Below are positions 7,034 to 13,419 of a stretch of 13,419 nucleotides of DNA, piece after piece (positions within the stretch are counted from its first letter, which is position 1; every line of letters starts with the position of its first letter). Position numbers and translations under genes: made by a program. This DNA comes from Desulfobacterales bacterium (GTDB lineage Bacteria > Desulfobacterota > Desulfobacteria > Desulfobacterales > Desulfobacteraceae), in assembly GCA_022361535.1 (NCBI GenBank), contig JAKSAU010001148.1:1-13419 (forward strand), read 5' to 3'. The notes below the pieces were generated by a model. The model worked only from the letters and a program-made list of their open reading frames with translations. It was not told where the DNA came from and made no database searches.

Positions 7034-9119
7034 GCTCTCCTCCTTTGTCAGGAGCCAAAGGCAAACGAATATAGAACGTGGTACCCTTGCCCGGCGCTGA
7101 AGCGACATCCATGGTGCCGCCATGGTTTTCCGTCACAATAAAATAAGAGACTGACAACCCAAGGCCCGTACCGATCCCGGGCTGCTTAGTCGTAAAAAAA
7201 GGTTCAAATATCCTTTTTTGAGTGGCTTTATCTATACCCGGACCATTATCTTGAATCTCAATCCTGAGCATGCCAGGCTCTTTTTCAATGGACAGCCTTA
7301 TTATAAAGCAGGGTTCGTAACTGTCCTTTTGCCGACTTGACTGCATGGCCTGGGCACCGTTACGCAGGATGTTCAACAGCACCTGCTGAATCTTGGCGCC
7401 TTCACAAGGCAGCATGGGAAGATTTTCTTCATATTCTTTGATAATCTTAATGGTTTTAAAATCATATTGTTTTTTAAGATCATAATCGGTTGCTGCCAGT
7501 TCCAGTATTTTATCTACAAGCTGTTCAGGTTGATAAGAAGAAAAAACCGCATCAGATTTTCTTGCAAAACTGAGCATATTATCCACAATTTCAGCAACCC
7601 TGGAACCAGACTCATTGATGGCATCCACCATCCTGAATATCCCCCTTTTTTCCATGTAGTCGCGAATATGGTCTACAGATACCCCGATTTGTTCAGCTGC
7701 TTGCCTGTTTGCAGGCATATCCATATCTTCAAGCCTCATTCTCATCACGCTGGCGGTTTGTATCATTCCTGCCAGGGGATTATTGATTTCATGGGCCATA
7801 CCGGCAGCAAGCCCCCCTACAGAGAGCATTTTTTCCGATTGGACCATCATCTCTTCAAGCTGGACCTGGTCTGTAATATCATCAATACGGATCACTGCCC
7901 CTTCAACCCCGTTGGCAATCAAAGGATAGATAGTAATATCCTCATACACGGTCACATCATCTTGCCTTCGTGCCTGTTTTTTGCTTTGCTGTTCTGTTCT
8001 AGTGTCAATCGCCCGGCGGACCTGGTCCATACCTTCTGACAACTGGGGATAAACCGTTTCAAGAGACCGCCCCACAGCCTTCTGGGGGACGTACCCTGTA
8101 ACCTGTTCAGCTTGGTTGTTCCAAAGGGTGATAAGCCCTTCATCATCCACACCGATGAGTGTAGAAGGCATGGAGTTAATTATATTGGACAGGTAATTGC
8201 GAAGATGCCGTAATTCTTTTTCAGCCTGCTTCATCTTTGTGATATCTGTTGATATACCGCACAGGGCATACAGTGTACCATTGGATTTTTTCAAAGGAAA
8301 TTTAACTGAAATATAGTTACGCTCACCGCCAAACTGATCAGGTGCGGTCTCTTCAAAATGAAGCGCTGATTTTGTCTCCAAAATCTTTTGATCATTTTTA
8401 TGATATATATCTGCAATGTGGGCAGGAAAAATATCATGATCTTTTAATCCGGCAACGGCTATGCGATCAACATTGAATAATTGCTCAAACCGGTTGTTTA
8501 CCGTAATATACCGTCCTTTAACATCCTTAAGATAGATTACGGCTTCGGCATTGTTCAAAATAGCCTGAAGCTGATCCTGGCTCTCCTTTAGATCTGCAGT
8601 TCTTTCGGCGACCTTGTCTTTGAGGGTTTTCTTTGCAATATAAAGGTTAAGAAAAAACCAGACGCCAATAAACAAGAGGATCAGGCAGACCAGGATATAA
8701 AAGTAAACATAAACCGCCCTGTTTTCCCATTCTGCTTGAATCTTGCCAATGATCTTTCCCCTGTATTTAACAATGGCTTCCAGGTGGGTGATAGGTAAAA
8801 GCCCGGCATCAGCAAGGAGCTTGTCCAGCCGGCTTTGTTCCGGCCCCATGATGTGGGCAAACACATTGTCAGCATCATCCACAATAAGAACAGACCTGTA
8901 ATTGTTTGACCGGGCAGACAACTCCAAATATGCAACAGGAGACTCCTCATACCGCCACAGGGGTCTGGCAATAACCAAAGCATCTTCTTGAAGCCTTTGG
9001 GCAGCCTGATTCCGGCCAAAATCCTGGTAAAATGAGAAGAAAGAAAGAAAGCCTAGAATAAAGACGCCAAGGATAACCAAGAATATTATCCTAATATGAT
9101 TTTCAACCCACTGGACCAT
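7026..9119 (-). CDS. Membrane sensor histidine kinase with two PAS domains
   Basis: A 697-residue inner-membrane kinase. Transmembrane helix 1 is at about 10-31, a periplasmic sensor of roughly 105 residues at 32-135, and transmembrane helix 2 at about 136-161. A coiled coil (165-185) follows, then PAS 1 (about 183-295) and PAS 2 (about 305-420). HisKA has H443 in 'GMAHEINNPL'. The HATPase has N583/N587 ('LLNILRNGAQAM'), D624-N-G-P-G628 and G650-T-G-L-G-L. The dimerisation domain is longer than usual: about 30 extra residues (roughly 463-495) sit between the H helix and the second helix ('ESGSRVAEIVDNMLSFARK'). The start at 9119 has only a weak AGG (12 bases upstream) and lies 27 bases after the solute-binding protein gene. 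The periplasmic segment does not match a named sensor that I can recognise. The operon suggests it senses through the neighbouring binding protein, by inference. Confidence 0.93.
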   Translation of the reverse strand: MVQWVENHIRIIFLVILGVFILGFLSFFSFYQDFGRNQAAQRLQEDALVIARPLWRYEESPVAYLELSARSNNYRSVLIVDDADNVFAHIMGPEQSRLDKLLADAGLLPITHLEAIVKYRGKIIGKIQAEWENRAVYVYFYILVCLILLFIGVWFFLNLYIAKKTLKDKVAERTADLKESQDQLQAILNNAEAVIYLKDVKGRYITVNNRFEQLFNVDRIAVAGLKDHDIFPAHIADIYHKNDQKILETKSALHFEETAPDQFGGERNYISVKFPLKKSNGTLYALCGISTDITKMKQAEKELRHLRNYLSNIINSMPSTLIGVDDEGLITLWNNQAEQVTGYVPQKAVGRSLETVYPQLSEGMDQVRRAIDTRTEQQSKKQARRQDDVTVYEDITIYPLIANGVEGAVIRIDDITDQVQLEEMMVQSEKMLSVGGLAAGMAHEINNPLAGMIQTASVMRMRLEDMDMPANRQAAEQIGVSVDHIRDYMEKRGIFRMVDAINESGSRVAEIVDNMLSFARKSDAVFSSYQPEQLVDKILELAATDYDLKKQYDFKTIKIIKEYEENLPMLPCEGAKIQQVLLNILRNGAQAMQSSRQKDSYEPCFIIRLSIEKEPGMLRIEIQDNGPGIDKATQKRIFEPFFTTKQPGIGTGLGLSVSYFIVTENHGGTMDVASAPGKGTTFYIRLPLAPDKGGEHG

Positions 9120-9146
9120 AATTTCGCCTAGATACAGCTAAACATG

Positions 9147-9914
9147 CTAATTAGAAGATTCTATACCGTAATCGGAAAGGATTTGTTTTATTGTGCCATC
9201 TTTGGTCATCTCTTTTATGACCGTGTTAAACCGGGGCAGAATCCGAGTATACTCGGAATGCTTACCTATGAGTAAATGAAACGGCATGGCTGCAAGGGAG
9301 ACCCGGGTTTCAATCACTTTGCCTCCAACCCCGGATTTTTCAATCCCCGGAATTGCTGCCGGGGGCCATTCAATCACCAGATCCCCCCGTCTGGCAGCCA
9401 GCATCCTCCAGACGTTATGGACTTCACTGGTGACAAAAGAAGATATTCCCATACCGGTTATATTTTTTTCATGCCAACCGTTACCGCTATAGGTGATGAC
9501 CGTATATCCCCCTTTTTTTATATCCTCAATTGAATTAATCGTTTCTATTCGGGCTAAACCTGTATGGCCCGTATATGTAAACAATTTGAGCTGTTTGAGG
9601 TAAAAACAATCCTGGTGGGTAACAGTGTAGCCTGCCCGTGCTTCGGTTGGCACCGTTATTATGGCATCATATTTTCCGGACCTAACCTGCTCCTGGCACC
9701 TTTTCCATGGCATTTGATACCACTGGGTGGACATGTCCATACGATTTTCCAGTGCCTGGGTAATAATTTCGTAAAAAAAACCGGTGACCTGATTGTCATC
9801 AGTCTTGGTAAAAAACGGATAAAAATCAGGATAGGCAACTGATATAGATTTTTGTGCCCATGATGAACATGGAATGAACAATATAAATAATAAAATGAGG
9901 ATTGGGTTTCTCAT
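9147..9914 (-). CDS. Periplasmic solute-binding protein (SBP_bac_3-like)
   Basis: A 255-residue secreted protein of the family-3 extracellular solute-binding fold. The signal peptide (residues 1-20, cleaved after 'SSWA') is clear. The mature protein opens with 'ISVAYPDFYPFF', then 'GFFYEIITQAL', 'GKYDAII' and 'IKKGGYTVITYSGNGW', all standard lobe I/hinge elements, and ends with 'MTKDGTIKQILSDYG', the usual family terminus. It looks full length. The family usually binds polar amino acids or similar small solutes, but the ligand-contact residues do not let me name one. No ABC permease or ATPase gene is near. Instead it is the first gene of an operon with two kinases, so it probably works as a ligand receptor and not as a transporter component (inference). 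The start codon context (CAAGTGATGAT before ATG) gives a poor ribosome site. Confidence 0.88.
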   Translation of the reverse strand: MRNPILILLFILFIPCSSWAQKSISVAYPDFYPFFTKTDDNQVTGFFYEIITQALENRMDMSTQWYQMPWKRCQEQVRSGKYDAIITVPTEARAGYTVTHQDCFYLKQLKLFTYTGHTGLARIETINSIEDIKKGGYTVITYSGNGWHEKNITGMGISSFVTSEVHNVWRMLAARRGDLVIEWPPAAIPGIEKSGVGGKVIETRVSLAAMPFHLLIGKHSEYTRILPRFNTVIKEMTKDGTIKQILSDYGIESSN

Positions 9915-9931
9915 ATCATCACTTGATCCGG

Positions 9932-10108
9932 TTAAGCTGTATGAATATCAAATATCGTAAAGCCCACATCTGTCGAACAGGCAGGCAACGCTTCGCTGTT
10001 TTCTAAAGGAAACTTGGGGTCAATATTGCCAATATCATACGTAGATTCCTTGTTGATGTAAAGCGAATTCGTAAAGGCCGGGACCCTTAGTTTAAAAGTG
10101 TTTGATGA
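9932..10108 (-). pseudogene. Possible 3' remnant of an unidentified gene
   Basis: An open minus-strand frame of 58 codons with no start codon ends at TAA 9934-9932, 17 bases before the solute-binding protein start. Its translation is protein-like (e.g. 'FKLRVPAFTNSLYINKES' and 'YDIGNIDPKFPLENSEALP', ending 'GFTIFDIHTA'), and it is closed at the upstream side by TAA at 10111-10109. I do not recognise the family. It could be the tail of a gene that once preceded the signalling operon, or a chance open frame. Confidence 0.3.
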
Positions 10109-10201
10109 TTATTTAAGTGACCTGAAAGCTAAATTAAAATTCTTTTCAACCAAATCCAAACTGATGCGTTTGAAGAGATTAAAGACATGAAAACCATTTA
10201 A
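10098..10201 (+). pseudogene. Possible 3' gene remnant with a -1 frameshift
   Basis: Two adjoining frames read as one protein tail if a single base was lost in the AAAA tract near 10136-10139. The first reads 'FDDYLSDLKAKLK' (10101-10139). The second reads 'ILFNQIQTDAFEE...' and ends '...KDMKTI' at TAA 10199-10201. The stop is followed at once by a ribosome site and the start of the next broken frame, an operon-like arrangement. No family is recognised. The pieces are short, so chance cannot be excluded. Confidence 0.3.
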
Positions 10202-10211
10202 GGAGATTACT

Positions 10212-10370
10212 ATGGCAAAAACACTTTGACTGCAATAAAAATACTCACAGCAACATTGATCGTCTCCTTTTTCATAGTTAAATCATCCCGCCTACTGGAC
10301 AGTAGTGCTCAATCGTGTTACCTGGGGCAATGGAATTTATTGCATCAACCCGGATACCGGATACAAAAAC
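10212..10370 (+). pseudogene. Broken 5' gene start with a signal-anchor-like segment
   Basis: AAGGAG (10200-10205) lies 6 bases before ATG 10212, a good initiation site, but the frame stops after five codons (M-A-K-T-L, TGA 10227-10229). A one-base shift at the CTTT run continues as 'LTAIKILTATLIVSFFIV' (from 10226), a convincing signal or membrane-anchor helix preceded by Lys. After about 20 more residues the similarity to a protein fades and the frame ends near 10383, inside the nudC gene. It is probably a decayed gene whose body has been deleted. The N-terminal style would fit a chemoreceptor or an exported protein, but no identification is possible. Confidence 0.35.
10292..10305. promoter_or_regulatory. 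Short palindrome upstream of the nudC-like gene
   Basis: CTACTGGACAGTAG has perfect 6-bp arms around GA and sits 24 bases before ATG 10330. Its position would suit a repressor operator or a small leader hairpin. There is no independent support. Confidence 0.25.
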
Positions 10371-11151
10371 GGACAAAGCCTATTACTTTATAATCGGTAA
10401 CAACAAAATTCTAACCCAGGGCTCTGAAATTCCCTGTATTAAACTAACACAGGCCTCATCCCTTCCCGTGGCGTCCACTTTCTTTTTTGGCACCTACAAC
10501 AATACTCCCTGTTATTGCGCCCCATTTATTCAGAATGAACAATACTATGGTTCATTAAAAAACAACTTTGACCTGATTTCTTTACGACAGTTTTATCATG
10601 TCTCAAACGAGCAATTCAGGCAGATGGCCGGATGTGCCCGCCAGATAGTGGACCTGCATACCCATAATCGATTCTGTGGTGCCTGCGGTGGTCAGACTCA
10701 TATTCTGGATGGAGAACACGCAAGGACCTGCCCGACGTGCGATATCACAACTTATCCCAGGATATCACCGGCCATTATGGCGGCAGTAACCAGGGGAGAT
10801 GAGATTCTTCTGGCAAGGGGTGTCAATTTTCCCAACCAAAAAATGTTTTCAATTCTGGCCGGTTTTGTTTCTCCTGCTGAAACCCTTGAAGACTGCGTCC
10901 GCCGGGAAGTGCTTGAGGAGACTGGAATTAAGGTAGGCAAGATTCAATATGCCAACAGTCAGCCCTGGCCCTTTCCTGACAGCTTGATGATTGGGTTTAC
11001 AGCCCAATACCAGAGCGGTGACATTCGAATCGATCCTGAAGAAATTTCAGAGGCCGCATGGTTTAAGGCAAATAATCTGCCTCTTATTCCAAATGAATAC
11101 AGCCTTGCCGGACAGCTTATAAGGGAGTTTATCCGTAAACATACGGATTAG
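10330..11151 (+). CDS. nudC: NADH pyrophosphatase / NAD-RNA decapping Nudix enzyme
   Basis: A 273-residue NudC-type enzyme. The family hydrolyses NAD(H) to NMN(H) and AMP, and in E. coli removes the NAD cap from RNA. A zinc ribbon has C116-x2-C119 and C134-x2-C137 ('FCGACGGQ', 'CPTCDI'). It is followed by the conserved 'YPRISPAIMAAV'. The Nudix box is at 178-200 (G-x5-E-x7-REVLEETGI, complete). The family hallmark 'SQPWPFPDSLM' at about 210-220 separates NudC from other Nudix enzymes. The N-terminal domain (1-100) is divergent, and the protein is slightly longer than the 257-residue E. coli enzyme. The start at ATG 10330 has a GGGG 2-5 bases upstream; GTG at 10315 is an alternative that adds five residues (MLPGA). 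A stop at 10303-10305 rules out a longer form. The gene appears monocistronic. Confidence 0.92.
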   Translation: MEFIASTRIPDTKTDKAYYFIIGNNKILTQGSEIPCIKLTQASSLPVASTFFFGTYNNTPCYCAPFIQNEQYYGSLKNNFDLISLRQFYHVSNEQFRQMAGCARQIVDLHTHNRFCGACGGQTHILDGEHARTCPTCDITTYPRISPAIMAAVTRGDEILLARGVNFPNQKMFSILAGFVSPAETLEDCVRREVLEETGIKVGKIQYANSQPWPFPDSLMIGFTAQYQSGDIRIDPEEISEAAWFKANNLPLIPNEYSLAGQLIREFIRKHTD

Positions 11152-11176
11152 CGCCAGCCATAAAGCACATTTTTGT

Positions 11177-11214
11177 TCAACTCACAAATTTTAGCTGCAT
11201 AAATTGTGAGTTGA
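11177..11214. repeat. 11-bp inverted repeat after nudC
   Basis: TCAACTCACAA (11177-11187) and TTGTGAGTTGA (11204-11214) are perfect complements around a 16-base spacer, starting 26 bases after the nudC stop. It could fold as a terminator hairpin, but no T run follows on either strand. It may instead be an operator or a factor-dependent 3' end. Confidence 0.5.
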
Positions 11215-11510
11215 TCTGACGCTCCTTGTCAAAAAATTTCAATTCAAACTCAACGTTTAAATCTTAAGATATACAATATATAGTGGGATAAGAGTTACTG
11301 TTTAAGGAGATCAATAATAGACATATTCTGGGGTTGGCTCTTAATCAAAAATCAGGCCAACTGTACATAGAAAATTTTATTTATTCGATCGGTATCATTT
11401 ACGATTTTGCGATTCAAAAAATTTGCTTCGGATAATCAGTCGTAAAGGGGAACTGAACAACACTATCGTCCTACCGGACAGACAAATTCACACTTTCTGC
11501 AATGAACGTT
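11215..11510. other. AT-rich intergenic stretch, no gene recognised
   Basis: Nothing here has a convincing start codon. One + strand frame stays open from 11292 to TAA 11433-11435 (about 47 codons, includes 'LALNQKSGQLYIENFIYS') but lacks ATG. AAGGAG at 11304-11309 is followed by AATAATAG where an ATG would be expected. It could be a decayed small gene or chance in AT-rich DNA. A 10-bp palindrome, ATCTTAAGAT (11261-11270), is also present. Confidence 0.3.
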
Positions 11511-11520
11511 TGGTATAAAT
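11511..11520 (+). promoter_or_regulatory. Candidate extended -10 promoter for the racemase operon
   Basis: TGGTATAAAT contains an extended -10 (TGG followed by TATAAA at 11514-11519). No good -35 is found at 16-18 bases upstream, which is acceptable for an extended -10 promoter. Transcription would start near 11526, giving a leader of about 110 bases before ATG 11637. Confidence 0.38.
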
Positions 11521-11601
11521 CTCTTTTATAACAATCATAGAAATGTTTTAAAGTTACCCTTGCCTTTCAAATTAAAACCTGTTTGGTTCTACGGAGAATA
11601 G

Positions 11602-11670
11602 ATGTTGAAGATCTTTTTAGAATTGAAGGAAGGTCAATGGATATGTATTATCAGGACGAGATTCGATTAA
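11602..11670 (+). CDS. Possible 22-codon leader ORF overlapping the racemase start
   Basis: ATG 11602 has GGAG 6-9 bases upstream (ACGGAGAATAG-ATG), a better-spaced ribosome site than that of many genes here. It encodes MLKIFLELKEGQ...RTRFD, ending at TAA 11668-11670, 34 bases into the racemase gene in another frame. It could couple or tune racemase translation, or be fortuitous. The peptide is not recognised. Confidence 0.25.
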   Translation: MLKIFLELKEGQWICIIRTRFD

Positions 11671-12677
11671 ATACTGAACAAAGCTGGATTACAACGATTG
11701 ATTCCCACACGGAAGGAGAGGCAACCCGGCTGGTCGTAGACGGGTTGAAACCCATCCCCGGGGACACCATGGTCCAGAAACTGGACGGGTTTAAATTTCG
11801 GTATGATCATATCAGGAGCATGCTCACTAAAGAACCACGCGGCTCCAAAGAAATCCTGGCCGCGGTTGTTACAAAAAGTGTTTCAAAAGAAGCCGCATTC
11901 GGCCTTTTGTATATGGATGCAAAACGATACCCATATCTTTGCGGACACGCCACTATCGGCGCAGTGGTGACGCTTGCCAAAACAGGTTTCCTCAAGCTTG
12001 AAAACGGTGAAAACAAAATCGGGGTGGATACGCCTTCCGGCTTGATGAAGGCAACAGTTTTGATGAGCAAAGATAACATTGAGTCCGTGGCGATCGATAT
12101 GGTTCCTTCCTTTGTCTATAAAACAGATCAGAAAGTTATCGTTGATGATTTCGGGGACGTTTTTGTGGATATTGTTTGTACCGGAGGTTTTTTTGCTATG
12201 GTGGATGCACGAAAAATCGGTATCACAACAGACTTGAAGAACAAAAATCAGCTGATTGATCTGGGAATGAAAATCATTGATGCGTCCAATAAGCAATTGT
12301 CAGTGTCCCATCCGCTTAGACCGAATGTCAACACAATCGATGTTACTGAGTTTTACGAAACCGATCATGAAAATGATGAGCCCCGGGGCAGGGGCATGGT
12401 TATCTACGGAGAGTCCCATGCTGACCGTTCTCCCTGCGGCACGGGAACAGCAGCTAAACTGGCTCTGCTTCATCACACCGGCCGACTTGATATGGGACAG
12501 GCATACACAAATTACAGCCCGCTGGGAACCGCATTTAATGCACGACTGGTTAAAAAAGAAAAGATCGGGTCATTTGACGGCTTTGTCGCCGAAATTAAAG
12601 GAATGGCCTATATTACCGGCATCCACCACTTTGTGGTTGAAGACCATGATCCGTTTCCCAAGGGGTACATATTATAA
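11637..12677 (+). CDS. Proline racemase / hydroxyproline epimerase family enzyme
   Basis: A 346-residue member of the cofactor-independent proline racemase family. The first catalytic cysteine is C102 in 'YLCGHATIGA' and the second is C267 in 'DRSPCGTGTAAKLALL'. With both cysteines present, it should be a racemase or epimerase. The related trans-3-hydroxyproline dehydratases replace them with Ser/Thr, so that activity is disfavoured. Other family elements are 'IDSHTEGEATRLVV' at 21-34, 'VDTPSGL', 'VCTGGFFAMVDA' and the C-terminal 'ARLVKKEKIGSFDGFVAEIKGMAYITG'. Proline versus hydroxyproline, or another amino acid, cannot be decided. The start at 11637 follows AAGGAAGG (11626-11633). ATG 11643 has similar support, and a TTG at 11583 would add 18 unlikely residues. 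The stop overlaps the next start (TAATG), so the two genes are co-transcribed and coupled. Confidence 0.9.
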   Translation: MDMYYQDEIRLNTEQSWITTIDSHTEGEATRLVVDGLKPIPGDTMVQKLDGFKFRYDHIRSMLTKEPRGSKEILAAVVTKSVSKEAAFGLLYMDAKRYPYLCGHATIGAVVTLAKTGFLKLENGENKIGVDTPSGLMKATVLMSKDNIESVAIDMVPSFVYKTDQKVIVDDFGDVFVDIVCTGGFFAMVDARKIGITTDLKNKNQLIDLGMKIIDASNKQLSVSHPLRPNVNTIDVTEFYETDHENDEPRGRGMVIYGESHADRSPCGTGTAAKLALLHHTGRLDMGQAYTNYSPLGTAFNARLVKKEKIGSFDGFVAEIKGMAYITGIHHFVVEDHDPFPKGYIL

Positions 12678-13419
12678 TGAACACTTCAGCGGATTTAATA
12701 CTGTTTAACGGAACTATCCGGACCCAAGACCCTTTGCAGCCCGTAGCCCAGGCAATTGCAGTTTCCGGGTCAAAGATTCTGGATATAGGACGGGATGAAA
12801 AAATACTGGCCCACCGTGATTCCAGCACAAAAGTGATTGATCTGCATAACCGGATTGCCTTGCCCGGATTCATCGATACCCATTTTCATTTTTACGAATG
12901 GGCGGTCAATTACGACAGTATTGATTTTTCAAAAACAACTTCTTTTGCAATGATGCAAAAACAAATCACAGACAAAGCCAATCATCTGGGAAAGAACAGA
13001 TGGATTCTGGGTCAGGGCTTCAATGAATCGGACTGGCCGGAAAACCGCCTGCCGGATCGATTTGATTTGGACAAGGCTGCCCCCGACAACCCGGTATGTA
13101 TCTGGCGCTGCGATTTACACATGGCTGTGGCAAATACACTTGGACTTCAACTGGCTGGAATCGACCGCACCACACAGAACCCAAAGGATGGGGTGATCGT
13201 TAAAGATCCTGCAGGAAATCCCACAGGTGTACTCAAGGAGCTGGCTCCCAACCTGATCCGGGAAGTTGTTCCACCAATAGATGACACAACCTTGTTGGCA
13301 AACATGGTAAGTGCGATGAAAGCGGCGCATCGACTCGGACTGACGTCTATCCACGATATCCGGCTGATGGGCGGGGAAGAAGGAAAGCGGGCATTGCAGG
13401 CTTGGCAGCATCTCAGGCA
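12677..13419 (+). CDS. Amidohydrolase, YtcJ-like (Amidohydro_3), 3' end missing
   Basis: The first 247 residues of a metal-dependent amidohydrolase, open to the window edge; the family is usually about 530-560 residues. It begins 'ADLILFNGTIRTQDPLQPVAQAIAV' (the N-terminal beta-sandwich half). The metal motif H69-F-H71 lies in 'ALPGFIDTHFHFYEW'. It continues with 'WILGQGFNESDWPENRLPDRFDLD', 'DLHMAVANT' (H148), 'GVIVKDPAGNPTGVLKELA' and 'LGLTSIHDI', all typical of the YtcJ group. Members hydrolyse amides or exocyclic imines, but most have no known substrate. It starts on the last base of the racemase stop (TAATG), with AGGGG about 12 bases upstream, so reinitiation is likely. The pairing suggests one pathway that releases an amino acid from an N-substituted form and then racemises or epimerises it, by inference. 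Confidence 0.88.
   Translation, partial: MNTSADLILFNGTIRTQDPLQPVAQAIAVSGSKILDIGRDEKILAHRDSSTKVIDLHNRIALPGFIDTHFHFYEWAVNYDSIDFSKTTSFAMMQKQITDKANHLGKNRWILGQGFNESDWPENRLPDRFDLDKAAPDNPVCIWRCDLHMAVANTLGLQLAGIDRTTQNPKDGVIVKDPAGNPTGVLKELAPNLIREVVPPIDDTTLLANMVSAMKAAHRLGLTSIHDIRLMGGEEGKRALQAWQHLR

Noticed and set aside
7467..8039. A 190-codon + strand open frame opposite the sensor kinase
   Set aside because: It lies opposite the second PAS and HisKA coding region. The translation is rich in His, Phe and Tyr in the way complements of conserved coding sequence are, and no ribosome site is seen.
11398..11446. TTTACGA/TCGTAAA inverted repeat as a possible structured RNA or riboswitch
   Set aside because: Seven-base arms 35 bases apart in AT-rich DNA are expected by chance, and no known riboswitch core is visible.
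1..13419. CRISPR array, tRNA, rRNA, insertion sequence or phage genes
   Set aside because: No regularly spaced repeats, no cloverleaf or rRNA motif and no transposase or integrase frame were seen on either strand.

Overview
The window is a bacterial chromosomal segment with mixed housekeeping and accessory content. Several features point to a marine-type sulfate reducer of the Desulfobacterota (Desulfobacteraceae-like): an exosortase-type PEP-CTERM protein, a long (class II) ketol-acid reductoisomerase with a divergent IlvY regulator, and a leftward operon of solute-binding protein, PAS sensor kinase and REC-GAF-PAS hybrid kinase. No rRNA or other marker gene is present, so this placement is an inference.

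Layout. (1) 1-1857: a small Nudix hydrolase (+) faces a secreted PEP-CTERM protein (-). The PEP-CTERM gene has a good Shine-Dalgarno at an internal ATG, a candidate sigma-54 promoter and a pair of upstream direct repeats. (2) 1858-4570: ilvY (-) and ilvC (+) are divergent across a 215-bp intergenic region holding two palindromic TTGCAA-type operator candidates. ilvC ends in a strong rho-independent terminator. (3) 4565-9914: a leftward three-gene signalling operon encodes a periplasmic solute-binding protein, a membrane histidine kinase with two PAS domains, and a soluble hybrid kinase with a receiver domain at each end. The last two genes overlap by 8 bp. None of the three has a DNA-binding output domain. 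(4) 9915-10330: a decayed stretch with remnants on both strands, including two + strand pieces that each look broken by a one-base loss. (5) 10330-11151: a NudC-type NADH pyrophosphatase/decapping enzyme with an intact zinc ribbon and Nudix box. (6) 11152-11636: an AT-rich intergenic region with an 11-bp inverted repeat, an extended -10 promoter candidate and a short upstream ORF. (7) 11637-13419: a proline-racemase-family enzyme with both catalytic cysteines, followed with a one-base overlap (TAATG) by a YtcJ-like amidohydrolase that runs off the window.

How the parts may work together. ilvY/ilvC is a self-contained regulated branched-chain amino acid unit; by analogy with enteric bacteria, IlvY activates ilvC when substrate accumulates. 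The leftward operon looks like a complete sensing relay: the secreted binding protein may present a ligand to the kinase, which shares an operon with the double-receiver hybrid kinase. The racemase and amidohydrolase look like the start of a catabolic operon for an amino-acid-derived substrate. I see no wholly new system. The most unusual points are the decayed region at 9932-10330, the possible enhancer plus sigma-54 arrangement in front of the PEP-CTERM gene, and the output-less double-receiver relay with an orphan binding protein.
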